Assembly: GCA_022059125.1 (NCBI GenBank)
Contig: JAEUWY010000004.1
Location: 2,356,001 to 2,420,000, forward strand
Source: Corynespora cassiicola
Lineage: Eukaryota; Ascomycota; Dothideomycetes; Pleosporales; Corynesporascaceae
Length of the DNA: 64,000 nucleotides
Direction: 5' to 3'
Under the pieces are notes generated by a model that did not search any database, was not told the DNA's origin, and saw nothing but the letters and a program-made list of their open reading frames with translations. Every line of letters starts with the position of its first letter. The first letter of the stretch is position 1. This document shows, in pieces, positions 23,416-37,167 of the stretch. The position numbers were made by a program, and so were the translations under genes.

Positions 23416-24126
23416 AAAGTTTGCTTGGAACTATGGCCTAACGAGAAAGTCTGATGAGTTGGCTAGTTGGGCATAGCAAATATGATGATATGGACGGCCT
23501 ATGGGGATTTTTATCTTCCAACCCTACCATTACGTACATCATCAACGCTCCTAGTCTTATTTCAAGAAGATTTATCCCGATTTCCTTCTGGAACCGGGAA
23601 CAGAGAATGCAGTGAGGCCAGAACGACGAAATGGACGAGCCTCCATCATCGGAAGATCAAACTATGCAAGAGACTCATCGGCTGAAGATCGTATTTAATC
23701 AAAAGGTCAAGAGATATGTAGTAAAGGTGACAAAATTTTACTTGATGGTATAATGGAGAAACCAAGTCCAATTTTGTGCTGATGTTCCAGATCCTGGGTC
23801 GGGGATAACAGCTAATGAATCACGTAATGGCAGCCAAAAAATGCAGCACTAAACTTTAGAGCAAGGTAGATGGATTAAATGAGCAAACCCATTCGATGAC
23901 TGCATAATGACTCAGGATTTACCAAAACCGCAATGTAAATGCCAATGAAACGTGTCCTTGAATCCGCTGTTTCGGAACTCTCTCAAATGCATATTCCGTG
24001 TCGCTTTGCTTCCATGCTCTTTCCATCCCTTTGCCATTCAAAACGCTCGCGTGCCATGCCCAACAAAGATGCAACTTCCACAAATGTGCTAATTCGCGTT
24101 GTGGAAAAGGAATAATACAATCCTCT
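23416..24126. other. Intergenic between convergent genes
   Basis: 710 bp separating the 3' ends of the feruloyl esterase (plus) and the histidine kinase (minus). AT-richer than the flanks; nothing recognised. Confidence 0.55.
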
Positions 24127-27100
24127 CTACTCGGCAACATGTCCGCGATTCTTGATCCGCGAAATGAGGCCCTCCATTTTGGGCCATAGCTCTGGTATCC
24201 TAAACGGCTTCGTGATCGCGTCGTCCATCCCCGCCTGAAGGGCCTGCTCAATCTGCTCACCCCTCGCATTGGCACTAACAGCCAAAATCGGCAGCCTCTT
24301 TTTCTGTTCAATAGTCGCCTCCGAAGCGTGTTCTGTGTCCGGATTGGTCGATGTGGCGAGTAGGCCCTGGTGTTCGTAGTTTCGAATCAGCCGAGCGCAC
24401 GTCAGACCATCCATCACCGGCATTTCGATGTCGAGGAGTATAATGTCGAGTTTGTGCTTGTTGGGTCCTTGAATTCCATCCACTTTCCTGACTTTCAAGC
24501 CGTCCAACTCTTCTTTTGCTTCTGCTGGTACGTCCTCACCGCGCCAGTACACGGTTTGCTTGAGCCACTCCAACGCTTCTAACCCGTTTCCAGCAACGCT
24601 AACGTTGCAGCCCGCCTTTTGCAATTGCTTACTTAACACCTTTTGATTTACTAAATTGTCTTCCACAAGCAGCACGTTGATTCCAGCGGACTTCATTGCT
24701 TCGTCGAGCGAGAGTTTGCGGTATCCGATCGGAGGTCGAGCAAGGCTGGCGTTTGCTTCTGTTGGAGGCTTCGCGACGCGCGTACTGACGTAGAAGGCAA
24801 AGGTCGAGCCTTTGGATGGTTCCGAGTGTACGCCAATTGAGCCCCCTTGTAGACTTGTGAGAGATTTGGAGATGAAAAGACCAAGGCCTGAGCCACCGTA
24901 CTTGACATGAGTGCCTATAACATGTTAGCCGATATCATCTTGAGAAGGATCGTCTTCCATACGAGGTGTAGCCTGCGAAAAACGCGAAAATAACCTCTTT
25001 TGCTCATCCTGGGTAATACCACAGCCTGTATCTTTGACCTTCAGCCATATATATCCCTCTCGGCCTTCTCCCCAGCTGTTATTATCAATGAGATTGTTCG
25101 ACGAAACGTCCCCATTCGTAAATGTCACCGATTCCCAGATTTTCGGAGGGCGCACCCAAGAACCACCCAGAGTGACTTCTATCTTGCGTGCTGGCCGATC
25201 CTTTGTAAATTTGATCGCGTTTGTTCTGTTCATATTAGAGAAGGCCAATGTACGGGATTCATTGCACTTACAAAAGGTTGATCAGGACCTGGAGGAGTCG
25301 TGACGGATCCAGCATCACCCACTCCAATCCTTGCAGGCTCTTGTCGACGATGAACTCTAGCGCGATTTCGAATTGAACACACTCGACTTCAAACATCTTC
25401 AAGGCTTCAGAGACAACGACCGACGCTTCCACGCGCGTAGGTGTGATCAAAATCAGATTTGAATCAAGCTTAGATAATGTGAGAACATCGTCAATGATTC
25501 GCTTCTGATGTAATGAACAAGAAACAATTGTTTGCAGTGATTCAATACAAGTAGAAAGTTCATTGTTGAAAGAACGGAATTGAGGGTGTATCGAATTTTG
25601 CCCTGGCTGGATAAATTGGTGTAATGACGAGATGACGGCGTCGGCGCACTGGATAATGGCCGAAAGTGGATTTCGTAATTCATGGGAGGTCATGTCGATG
25701 AAGCTAACATGCGTTAGTCGTGCGTTTTTCCATGGCTTGTTTGCGCCCATACTTCTCTTGTTGTCTCTTAGCCTCGAGAGCTTCTTCTATTCTTCTTTTG
25801 GCGACATTCTCAGCCCACTTGAACTGGGAAATGTCAAAAAGAGTACCCATTATGCCTTCTTGATATTAGCATCCAGTTTTCTTTATGCAAATGTACACTG
25901 GACCTACCCCGTGCAGCGCCAGTCTCGTCCAAGTCGGGATAACTGGAGGCTTCCACCCAAACCTGGGAGCGAACTCCTTCTTGATCAACCCAGGTCCTGT
26001 TAAGCCTGAATTGCAAGTGTTCGGTCTTGATGCCCCGAGACAAATCAGACCACATTGTTTCCAATTTTTCGGTATCTTCTTTAAACACAAGCTCGTCCCA
26101 GTTGAGTTGGTGATAGGGAACACTAGGATTCCCTACCAACTCGAAAAACTGATCGTTGACATACTGTACGCCTGATATTCGTAAGTCTTGTACCAAAAAA
26201 AAAAAAACGCGGCAGGTCTTCGTACCTTTGTCGGGCGTCAGAATGTAGATGGCAACCGGTGCGGATTGCGCAAACCTCATAAACTTCCTCTCTGATGCTC
26301 TAGCCCGCTCCAATGCCTCGACACGAGCAGCAGCCTCTTCTTGAGCCTTCTTTTGTCCATTGATGTCGACAGTATTACCAGCGATACTGATTAGCTGACC
26401 ATGACTGTCAAAGACAGGTACACACGCGCAAAGAACCCATTGCGCACGATCATCCGAGCCTGGCCGAGGCTTCCATCTCATCTCGAACGTAACAGGACGT
26501 CCTTCGACCAGCGTATTCCACATGGACATGACCAAGGATCGGTCCTCGGGAACCACTAAATCTATAAAAGAGTAGCTGCAATGGGCTGGTAGGTTCTTGG
26601 GATGAGAGCTATCGAGGCAGTTAGCATCGGACCCGAAAGCCAATACAAGTGCCATACCTCAGCCTGTACCAGGCATCGTTCGCGTGGATCAATTGCCCAC
26701 TTGGTTTGTACTCGAAAACACCCACTTCGCTCATTTCCATCATCCGCTGCATGCTCTCCAGGCGCGCAGTCAGATGCGTCTTTCCCAGACGGAATGGAAG
26801 TGGATTCTCCATTTCTTTTGACAACTCCAATTTCCCAGCCGAATTAGCGCATCTTTCAAACTGCTCCTCCTTTTGCGCCGTGGCATCCACGAAGCCCGTA
26901 GCTTTGACGACCTTCCAACTTCCATTTCTGCCAGCGACTTCCGCGTGCCATATCCGGCCGCCAAGAGCATGCGTGGTTTCAAAACCAAAGGTTGCCTGAG
27001 CCCAAGATCGGAACAAGAGCGCGCTGCGATCGTCTGCCAAGACCAACTCTTGCAACTCTCTTTTCCGAAAGGCCTCGTTGCAAAAAAGGATTTCGAAGGC

Positions 27101-27319
27101 GATGGCGGTGGACTGAATTTTGATGACGAATGTGGGTGCAGGATCCGCTTCAAGAATGTCGACGTCGATTACCGTTTGTCGAGGCATGGCGGGTATCTTC
27201 AGGCGGCAAGCCTCACAGCCGCATGCTTCACCGCCCAAACCTTGCGCATTCGCTGGGAAGGTGGAATCCTCTCTTACGATCAATGGTCGCGGGCGAAGCT
27301 GGGTAGGAAATGGTGCCAT
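24127..27319 (-). CDS. Hybrid histidine kinase with PAS-type sensor region and C-terminal receiver
   Basis: Model: exons 27319-26658, 26608-26226, 26171-25908, 25855-25753, 25703-25272, 25225-24963 and 24914-24127, giving 964 aa. The six introns are 46-54 bp. ATG 27319 is the first ATG in a frame that is closed upstream. Residues 1-220 hold an N-terminal sensor region and about 200-440 two PAS-like modules. The kinase core has the H-box NFIDMTSHELRNPLSAI (phospho-acceptor His478), the N-box INLLTNAIKFT (Asn617), and G-boxes KDTGCGI (680-685) and YGGSGLGLF (708-716). The receiver starts at NVLLVEDN (782-789) with phospho-acceptor Asp864 in ILLDIEMPVMDG and the conserved Lys in ITKPF. The receiver carries about 35 extra residues between its first helix and the Asp strand. 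No transmembrane segment is visible, so it is probably cytosolic, feeding a phosphorelay through an HPt protein. Stimulus unknown. Confidence 0.92.
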
Positions 27320-27892
27320 CAACCTGCGGTGGCAAACGGCGTTGCCGGTCGGTGATTGGCCTAGAAGTCTCGGCCTATGTCTCCGGCGGCCAGACAATGA
27401 CTTTGTTCGAGTTTGCAGCCCGCGGATGCCTCGAGGTTTGGATTCGGTGGCGATGTCAGAGAACAGTGAGGGTCTAGACGTTCAACTGGTGTCTCTGCTA
27501 ACATTTCGCCGGTAGCGGGGAAAATCCAAGGTCGAGTAAGGCCTGAATCTCGATTAAAGGATCCACCTCCGGACTGCCGAATCGCGTCGCAATCGGATGT
27601 TCAGCGCGGCCTTCGGGCCTTTTCTGGTGTTTACGTCGTAACTTGAGCAACCGGTTATAAAGCGCTCGTTCCAAAGGAGACTGACAAGCGGCTGTCACGG
27701 AGGTCTCGAACGCTACCGGTGTCTTTGTCTCGCCGGACCCCTAACTTGGCGGTTGCTTTCTCACTTCAATAACTGCGCCCCCTTGCGCATCAATTGACCC
27801 TCTGGTAATTACCGACTAGGAAAACTAGCCCTATCGTCGATATTGAAAGCCTCGGTTGGTCCAAAAAGACATTCATGGCTCATCCTTTTTCC
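27320..27892. other. Intergenic upstream of the histidine kinase
   Basis: 573 bp between the kinase start codon and the 5S terminator. It should include the kinase promoter. No gene recognised. Confidence 0.5.
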
Positions 27893-27899
27893 AAAAAAA
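27893..27899 (-). terminator. RNA polymerase III T-tract terminator
   Basis: Seven A on the plus strand (seven T on the transcribed-sense minus strand) begin 2 nt after the 3' end of the 5S gene, the expected position and form of a Pol III terminator. Confidence 0.8.
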
Positions 27900-27901
27900 G
27901 G

Positions 27902-28020
27902 ACATACGACAGCAGGTATTCGCTAGTGGTCTCCCACCTAACTACTAATCCGCCGGTACGCTGCTTAAATATGGCTGAGCGAACGGGAAGCCTTGAGTTC
28001 AGCGTCCTATGGTCGTATGT
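27902..28020 (-). rRNA. 5S ribosomal RNA
   Basis: On the minus strand a 119-nt segment starts ACATACGACCATAGG and ends GTCGTATGT. The ends pair perfectly over nine bases (ACATACGAC with GTCGTATGT), the terminal stem of 5S rRNA. Inside are the conserved blocks GGCTTCCCGT, CGCTCAGCC, TTAAGC, TTAGTAGTTAGGTGGGAGACC and CTAGCGAATACC, the fungal 5S loop and internal control region sequences. The length equals that of known ascomycete 5S rRNA, and a T7 tract follows. Single dispersed 5S genes are usual in Pezizomycotina. The intact terminal stem argues for a working copy; divergence from other copies in the genome cannot be judged here. Confidence 0.93.
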
Positions 28021-28744
28021 ATCAGTTACTGTAGATAGGTGGACCCATATAGGATTGCATTGTGTGGGTGACTTTCTCCATTCACGTGATGGAGTCGCAA
28101 AACTCCCGAAGTCGTATCGAGAAACCAACCCCTGTCAAAGCCATGACAGCCCCTTCCGGCAATGGAAAACCGGAAGACTATCAAAATATCAAGTCCGATT
28201 TCCTTTCTCAGTTATATGACCCCGCAGCGGGCTGCGAGACAGGGCGCATCCAAACCCATGTATAAATGTCGCACGTACCTGGCCTTACCCCAGGCACAAT
28301 TTCGATCCTGGAAATACCTATGCTAGCCGAGACATACGAGTTTTATGTTGGAAATGTAAGGCTAGGATAATCTATAACTATTCAAGGTGGTACGTCATCT
28401 GGCAACAATGACAGGAACGGGTATACTCATACACTTCGTTGAATCTTGAGTGGCAATGCTATGTCTGCTTGGAATGAGCTAGTTGCTCTCATTCTTTTCA
28501 AAAATGTTCTCTGCAATATAGATAGTGACGGAAGGAATTAACAGCTCCTGGCAGCACCATTGCACCAGCACCATATCGCAAACAAGACATTTGTACATCC
28601 TCCGAGCAGCTACGATTAGACCTCTTCTCAATCTGTCAGCTCCTCCAGATGCCCTCCTAATCGTCTCTCCGCAAACCATATTTGACCATTTATTGTCACT
28701 GCCAATGCCAGCCCCACATACGAACGAGTTTCTCTTCCAGCACT
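28021..28744. other. Intergenic, no supported gene
   Basis: 724 bp between the 5S gene and the stop of the low-complexity gene. AT-richer than average; no gene recognised. Confidence 0.5.
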
Positions 28745-30373
28745 CTACTTGTCCCCATAGATCTGTTCCGCAATGAACATCTGATAGAGCAACTCGGCCC
28801 TCTCTTCCGAGATCTCCTCGCGCGCGCCGATTCCCAGTCCCGAGCCTGAGCCCGAGCCCCAGCCCGGCGCCTCGCCAACACGCGCATCACTCCCCCTCTC
28901 CCTCTCCCACAGCGGCAATCGAGCAGCAAGAGGAGGTTCTCCCCCAGCACCAGCACCAGCACCAGCATTACCCCAATCTCCCCCAGCTGTGACGCTGAAC
29001 CTCACAACGGGGCCCTGGCCAACACCCAGCTTCCCCCTTTCCACGCCCTGATGAACCGCCTCCCCCCGTAGGGCCTGATCCCACAGCTCCGAGGAAGAAG
29101 ATAGAGCAGCATCAGCGTCAGCGGCAGACACGAGCTCATCCCCAGACAGCGAAGATACACCTGTAGCAAGTACATCCGCCACCGCGCCGCGCGGTTTCAT
29201 CCGCATCTGCAAGACCCCATTGCCCCCAACCCCAGACGCATCTCTACTTTGTCCAACCCAACTCGCAGCCCCTCCCCCTCCAAAATCCACACCCATCGGC
29301 ACAGCAGAGATTCCAATCCCCTCCCGCACCTCTGGGCCCGCACTCCCCCCTGCAGAACCATGTCCACGCACCCTCTTCGCCGCCATGCCACCCCCATCTG
29401 CAGAACCAGAAGCGGGCGCAGGACGCTTCCTCCCCGCACCAGCGGCGGCAGCGGCGGCGGCGGCGGTCGAACCAGCAGCAGCCGTATCCTGCATCAACCT
29501 CCACGTCTGCGGCAACAACCCCGGCCTCGGATTCTCGCGCGGAAATCCCATTCGCGGTCCATGCCTAACCCCTCCCTTTCCCGTGACAGCCCGAGAGTTG
29601 GAGAGAGATTCGAGTGCAGGATCGATGTTGGAAGGATATGTGTCCGTCTGCACGGGTTGTTCGCGGGTGGCGGTGGGTGCGCTTGTCCTGCGGCCAGGTT
29701 TGCGGAGCTTGGAGCTGGGGAGGGGGCGGGGGCGGGGCATGGTACCCTTTTGGCTGGGAGGTGGAGGGGGGTGGAAGAGGCCCATGGCAGGTGGGTTGGG
29801 CGGGGGGATGTTTGGACGGGTCTGGGGGTGAAATAGCGAGGCAGGGGGTTGCTGCCACTGTTCTGCTGGAAGGGCAGGTCTGGTACTGGGGTGTGCGTAA
29901 TGGGGGTTTCCGCGGTAGATGTGTGTGGGTGGCTCATGAGGAGATGCGTTTTGGCCCGCAGTGTTGAGGTCTCTGTCGTTAGAGTTGTCACTGGCCGTAG
30001 TCATGCCAGATGTGCTGTGAGAGCTTGTCATAAACGGTCCTTGGGGCTGTTTGGCCTGGCCGGAAAGCATGGAGTTGGCATGGAACTGGCTGGCCTGACG
30101 ATGGGGCAAAGGATGGGCAGGGAACTGTCTGGCCTGGCCAGAAGGCTCGATATTGGTATTATGTTCGGCGGCATCCGTGTTCGTAAAAGGTTGCATAGCG
30201 GATGGACCTTGGCCATTGTTCTGGATAGGTGGCTGCTCCATCTTTCCCATAGAGTTTTGATTTATAGGTTTGAAATTCAAATCCAACGACTTCATTGTAC
30301 AGCGTGCATCGCAAGGCCCAGAAGGCGGCGGCCGATTGCCTTCCTTGCGCAAGTTGGTCACGTCTTCCAACAT
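28745..30373 (-). CDS. Hypothetical low-complexity, disordered protein
   Basis: Single-exon frame of 542 aa from ATG 30373 (the frame is open a little further upstream without ATG). Not recognised. The first 120 residues are Gln/Asn/Pro/His-rich with three loose copies of an S-G-Q-A-R/K-Q or R-Q-A-S-Q-F unit (about residues 75-110). Pro-rich and basic stretches follow (SSKLRKPGRR, GRKRPAPAS, AAKRVRGHG; candidate nuclear localisation signals), then an Ala tract and a Gly/Ser-rich part. It ends in a short compact segment, EERAELLYQMFIAEQIYGDK, that looks like a conserved helix. This pattern (disorder, NLS, short C-terminal helix) would suit a nuclear scaffold or transcription-associated protein, but that is a guess. 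Coding strand composition flips from C-rich to G-rich near 29560. GC bias also opens frames on the opposite strand, so reality of the gene is likely but not certain. Confidence 0.55.
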   Translation of the reverse strand: MLEDVTNLRKEGNRPPPSGPCDARCTMKSLDLNFKPINQNSMGKMEQPPIQNNGQGPSAMQPFTNTDAAEHNTNIEPSGQARQFPAHPLPHRQASQFHANSMLSGQAKQPQGPFMTSSHSTSGMTTASDNSNDRDLNTAGQNASPHEPPTHIYRGNPHYAHPSTRPALPAEQWQQPPASLFHPQTRPNIPPPNPPAMGLFHPPPPPSQKGTMPRPRPLPSSKLRKPGRRTSAPTATREQPVQTDTYPSNIDPALESLSNSRAVTGKGGVRHGPRMGFPRENPRPGLLPQTWRLMQDTAAAGSTAAAAAAAAGAGRKRPAPASGSADGGGMAAKRVRGHGSAGGSAGPEVREGIGISAVPMGVDFGGGGAASWVGQSRDASGVGGNGVLQMRMKPRGAVADVLATGVSSLSGDELVSAADADAALSSSSELWDQALRGEAVHQGVERGKLGVGQGPVVRFSVTAGGDWGNAGAGAGAGGEPPLAARLPLWERERGSDARVGEAPGWGSGSGSGLGIGAREEISEERAELLYQMFIAEQIYGDK

Positions 30374-31176
30374 GGTTGCGGCGACTAGCAAGCGTGGACT
30401 TCTCAGTCAGTGCCCGTAGTGACCTATATATCCACGAGTGCCGCAAGCCCAGTGGCAGCGCGGATGGCAGGCTAGACGGAATAGATCGCGATGTCTGGCT
30501 TTCGTACGGCAAAGATGGCGGTAGTGAATGAACTTCTTGTACTGTGCAGCTCGCGAATGCTGCCTAGGAAGTCAGAACTTGCGCATTGAGAAGATAAGCG
30601 GCGGCAGTGGCCCGGCAAGTTTGAGGCCTGGGACTGGGCGAAAGAGAGCGGAGAGCGGAGGCCTCAGAAAGGAGGCGGGAGAAGAATGAGTGTGCCAATT
30701 GAAGGTGAAAGCGACGCAAACAAAGTTTATGTCAGCCTGGTGAGCGAGCATGGTGAGTGAAAGCGACGCGGTGAATTAAACATTGCCATCTCGAGTGGGA
30801 CAAACGACATTGCCTTTGAAACTAAGCAGGCGAGGGGAACATGCTCACACGTGGCAAGCTAAAGAGGTGAAGTGCAACAAGAGCACAGGTAGTTGAAGAA
30901 CGACAGTGAGATCAAAGTCAATGTAGGAACTTTTGACCACTCACGAAAGCCATGAAAGACAAACCACGTCTCCAGACCCCATCTCCTTCAAAATGAGATG
31001 ACTCAGTTCAAACATCATTCAAATGCTTCGATTGAATTCGTAAGCCCTATGTGGCAACCCAAAGCCCGCATGAAATGCATGATAAACCGCTCGCACCACC
31101 CAAGCGCCGCCCAATCCGATCCAGAGTACAATGTCTTTTTGGTCTTCTTCCTTGTAGCCGCGAAAATGTGAATAGT
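30374..31176. other. Intergenic, no supported gene
   Basis: 803 bp between the start of the low-complexity gene and the stop of the p24 gene, both on minus. Contains the promoter of the former and 3' sequence of the latter; nothing else recognised. Confidence 0.5.
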
Positions 31177-32037
31177 TCACACGTAACCTATCATATGAGT
31201 TAGCAGGAGCGCAATCCACCCCGCAATCACGAAGTCGAGGGCGTATATCGCCTCACCTTTGCGGGCACCCTGGAAAAAGAAGCGCACGATGAAGACCTGC
31301 AGTCCGGACATGGTGACCATGAGAGCGACCTCCATCAAGCTGAAGTTGAAAATACGCTTCTCGGTAGACTTGACGGTGCTAAAGTTGCGGTTTTCACGGG
31401 TGCGGAAGTATTTCTGGTTGCGCGAGACGGTGGAGAGCTGGGCGGAGAGCTTGAGGATGGACTCCTCGAGGATGGAGGTCTGTTCGGGGTTGGCGCCCTG
31501 CTTGCTTGGAAGCTGTGCGCGGCTCTCGTTCTCGACCTGTGCAAGGGGAAATCATCAGTACCGTACTGGGTATTGTACAAGTTGCCGGAGCATAAGGCCA
31601 CGTACCGCAATCTCGAAATCCACCATCTTCTCGGCAAAGGTGCTCATCTCATTGTTGAAGCAGAAACGGTACTCTCCCGGGTCGTTTGCGGTGAAAACAA
31701 AGTCTCCCTGACGCTCTTTTGTTCCATCCAAGATCACCTTCTCGTTGGGGCCCACGACGGAGTAGTCGACATCGAACGAACCACCGGATTGGACCTGTTG
31801 CGTTCCAAATTAGCTCTAGCTGCTCCCAATCATGCCCAAACACTCATGGTGCCCAAGCGACAATAAATCTGGAGTGTCTCATACCGCAAAGTAGAAAGCG
31901 ACCTTCATGCCCTTATGGTCAACATTGGCAAAGAAGCATGCCTTCTCGTGGGCATCCAATTTGTAGGTCAAGGCGGTCGCCGAGATGAGCGACACGCAGT
32001 ACGCCAAAAGGCTCGTGATGGCGAGGAGAGTCCGCAT
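31177..32037 (-). CDS. p24-family (emp24/gp25L/Erp) cargo receptor, p24-gamma type
   Basis: Model: exons 32037-31885, 31794-31606, 31536-31257 and 31187-31177, giving 210 aa. Introns are 90, 69 and 69 bp. The start gives a signal peptide (about 1-21), then a GOLD domain beginning ALTYKLDAHEKACFF and containing DYSVVGPNEKVI, FVFTANDPGEYRFCF and the two GOLD cysteines. A coiled segment (about 125-160) follows, then one transmembrane helix near 182-203 and a very short cytosolic tail ending GARKGYV. The last exon encodes only the end of that tail (11 nt including the stop). p24 proteins cycle between ER and Golgi in COPII/COPI vesicles as hetero-oligomers and sort cargo such as GPI proteins. The sequence resembles the gamma (TMED3/7, Erp) branch more than Emp24 or Erv25. 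Confidence 0.93.
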
Positions 32038-32544
32038 GGTCGAGTCTGAGTTTCTGCGTCGGGGATCCTAGGGTCGGGACACGCGATGTCTAGAAGTTAC
32101 AGCTGTCGATAACCGGCGGTCGGCACTACTATTTGCCGAAATGGGGGATGAGTGCCCAGGTGAGCATTGGCCAATCACATGTCAATCGTCCAGAGGAGTG
32201 ATTCTACCACCCCCAGGGCTCGAGTCTTAGAATAGGCTTTTCCGTTCAGTGTTCCCTAATGCTAACCTACACACCATGCATCCAATAATTTCAACCACAC
32301 ACCGTCTAGCTGACTCCGCTATCCATGGCCAGCCACCATCGTCAATCCAACTGGCCGGAAGAAGAGCGTGCTTCTCAAAATAATAGAGGCACTCCAAGCC
32401 TCGAAATGCGCCGTGGACGTATCTATGCACTCACAATAGGCATGCCAATTCAGACAGGGTAAACAGACCCCGCCAAGTAGCCTGCTGATACGTCGCAGCA
32501 AAAGCAAGCCCACTCCACTATAACATACAAGTCCATCAACTGTT
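32038..32544. other. Intergenic, no supported gene
   Basis: 507 bp between the p24 start and the stop of the deubiquitinase gene; p24 promoter plus terminator sequence, nothing else recognised. Confidence 0.5.
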
Positions 32545-36223
<3,679 letters not shown>

Positions 36224-36390
36224 GGCTGCCGGCGGTGGCGGGTCGGCACGCCAGGCAAAGTCAGAGGTGCAGCGGGCAGGACGGGGGACGGCGAGCTGGG
36301 AGCAGGCTCAGGACTCGAGCTTGGGCGGGCGGAGGGTGCGCGCCAGTCCTGGGGCGGGAGTGGAGCAGGAAAAGGTGCAGAGGGCGCGGG

Positions 36391-36437
36391 TCTGGGTAGA
36401 CTGGGTAGACTGGGAAGCAGACTTGGTAGACTGGGAA
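36391..36437. repeat. CTGGGTAGA-type direct repeats
   Basis: The unit CTGGGTAGA occurs in near-perfect tandem (two copies from about 36392) with further copies of GGTAGACTGGGA to 36437, about 170-215 bp upstream of the deubiquitinase start. Confidence 0.6.
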
Positions 36438-36850
36438 TTTTGGGAGCCCAGGTAGTCTGGCGCTCTGGGGGCGACTGGGGCAGCGGCGGACCAAGACGCA
36501 AGAGGCACACGCAAGACTGCAGGTGGGCGCGGACGCAGATTAGGACTGGACGCAGGACGCAAGACGCAAGACGCAGGACTTGCGCTGCTGGATCAGACGG
36601 AGCGATGCTGCCCTCGCTAAAAGGTGGCGGTGGCCGGTGGACGGTGGACGGTGGTGGTGCACAGGACAATGACGACGAATGACAGTGGCTTGCGACCCAG
36701 AATCTTTCGACGGCCTGGTGCAGTCTTCTGTCCTCGCGGCGGCGGCCGGCCGGCCAGCGCGTCTATTTATCGGTGCCTGGGCAGCTGCAGGCCTTCACCA
36801 GCCTGCGCTGAGACTGCCTCTCCCCCAACGTCATGCTCCAAACGCGCCCA

Positions 36851-36915
36851 CGGGCATTGCCATGGCCATGGCCGTGGGCATGGGCATGGGCATGGGCATG
36901 GCACGGGCACGGGCA
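36851..36915. repeat. GGGCAT hexamer microsatellite
   Basis: CATGGC/GGGCAT/CACGGG hexamers repeat about ten times with small variation. It lies in the PDH kinase 5' region and opens frames that translate as Met-Gly or Gly-His repeats. Confidence 0.7.
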
Positions 36916-37167
36916 AACGGCGCCATCCCGTGAAGCCCTCGGGGCATCCGCAGCCTGGGGTCCTGGCCGCCGCCTACGCTGGCTGCTGCAGTCGGCGCCG
37001 CGGCCACTCGCCAGCTTGCCGGTCCGCCAATTCGCAGCTGGTGCGTAAACGGCCGTGGGTGGTGGTCGAGGCGCTGGAGCCCTGGCCATGCTCCCCACCA
37101 TGCACCGCGCCCATCGCCCACCACTCACTCCACCATCGCTCCCTCCCCATTGCCAGCTGCCCCAGCC

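Larger units (their letters stand above)
36224..37167. promoter_or_regulatory. Divergent promoter region with short repeats
   Basis: 944 bp between two divergent starts (deubiquitinase on minus, PDH kinase on plus). GC-rich, with several short direct repeats (listed separately) and an AT patch CTATTTATC near 36764. Overlapping open frames here are repeat translations, not genes. Confidence 0.5.

Noticed and set aside
29220..29836. Two overlapping plus-strand frames inside the low-complexity gene
   Set aside because: Both are repetitive translations of GC-rich DNA; the minus frame is longer, has a start codon and ends in an ordered segment.
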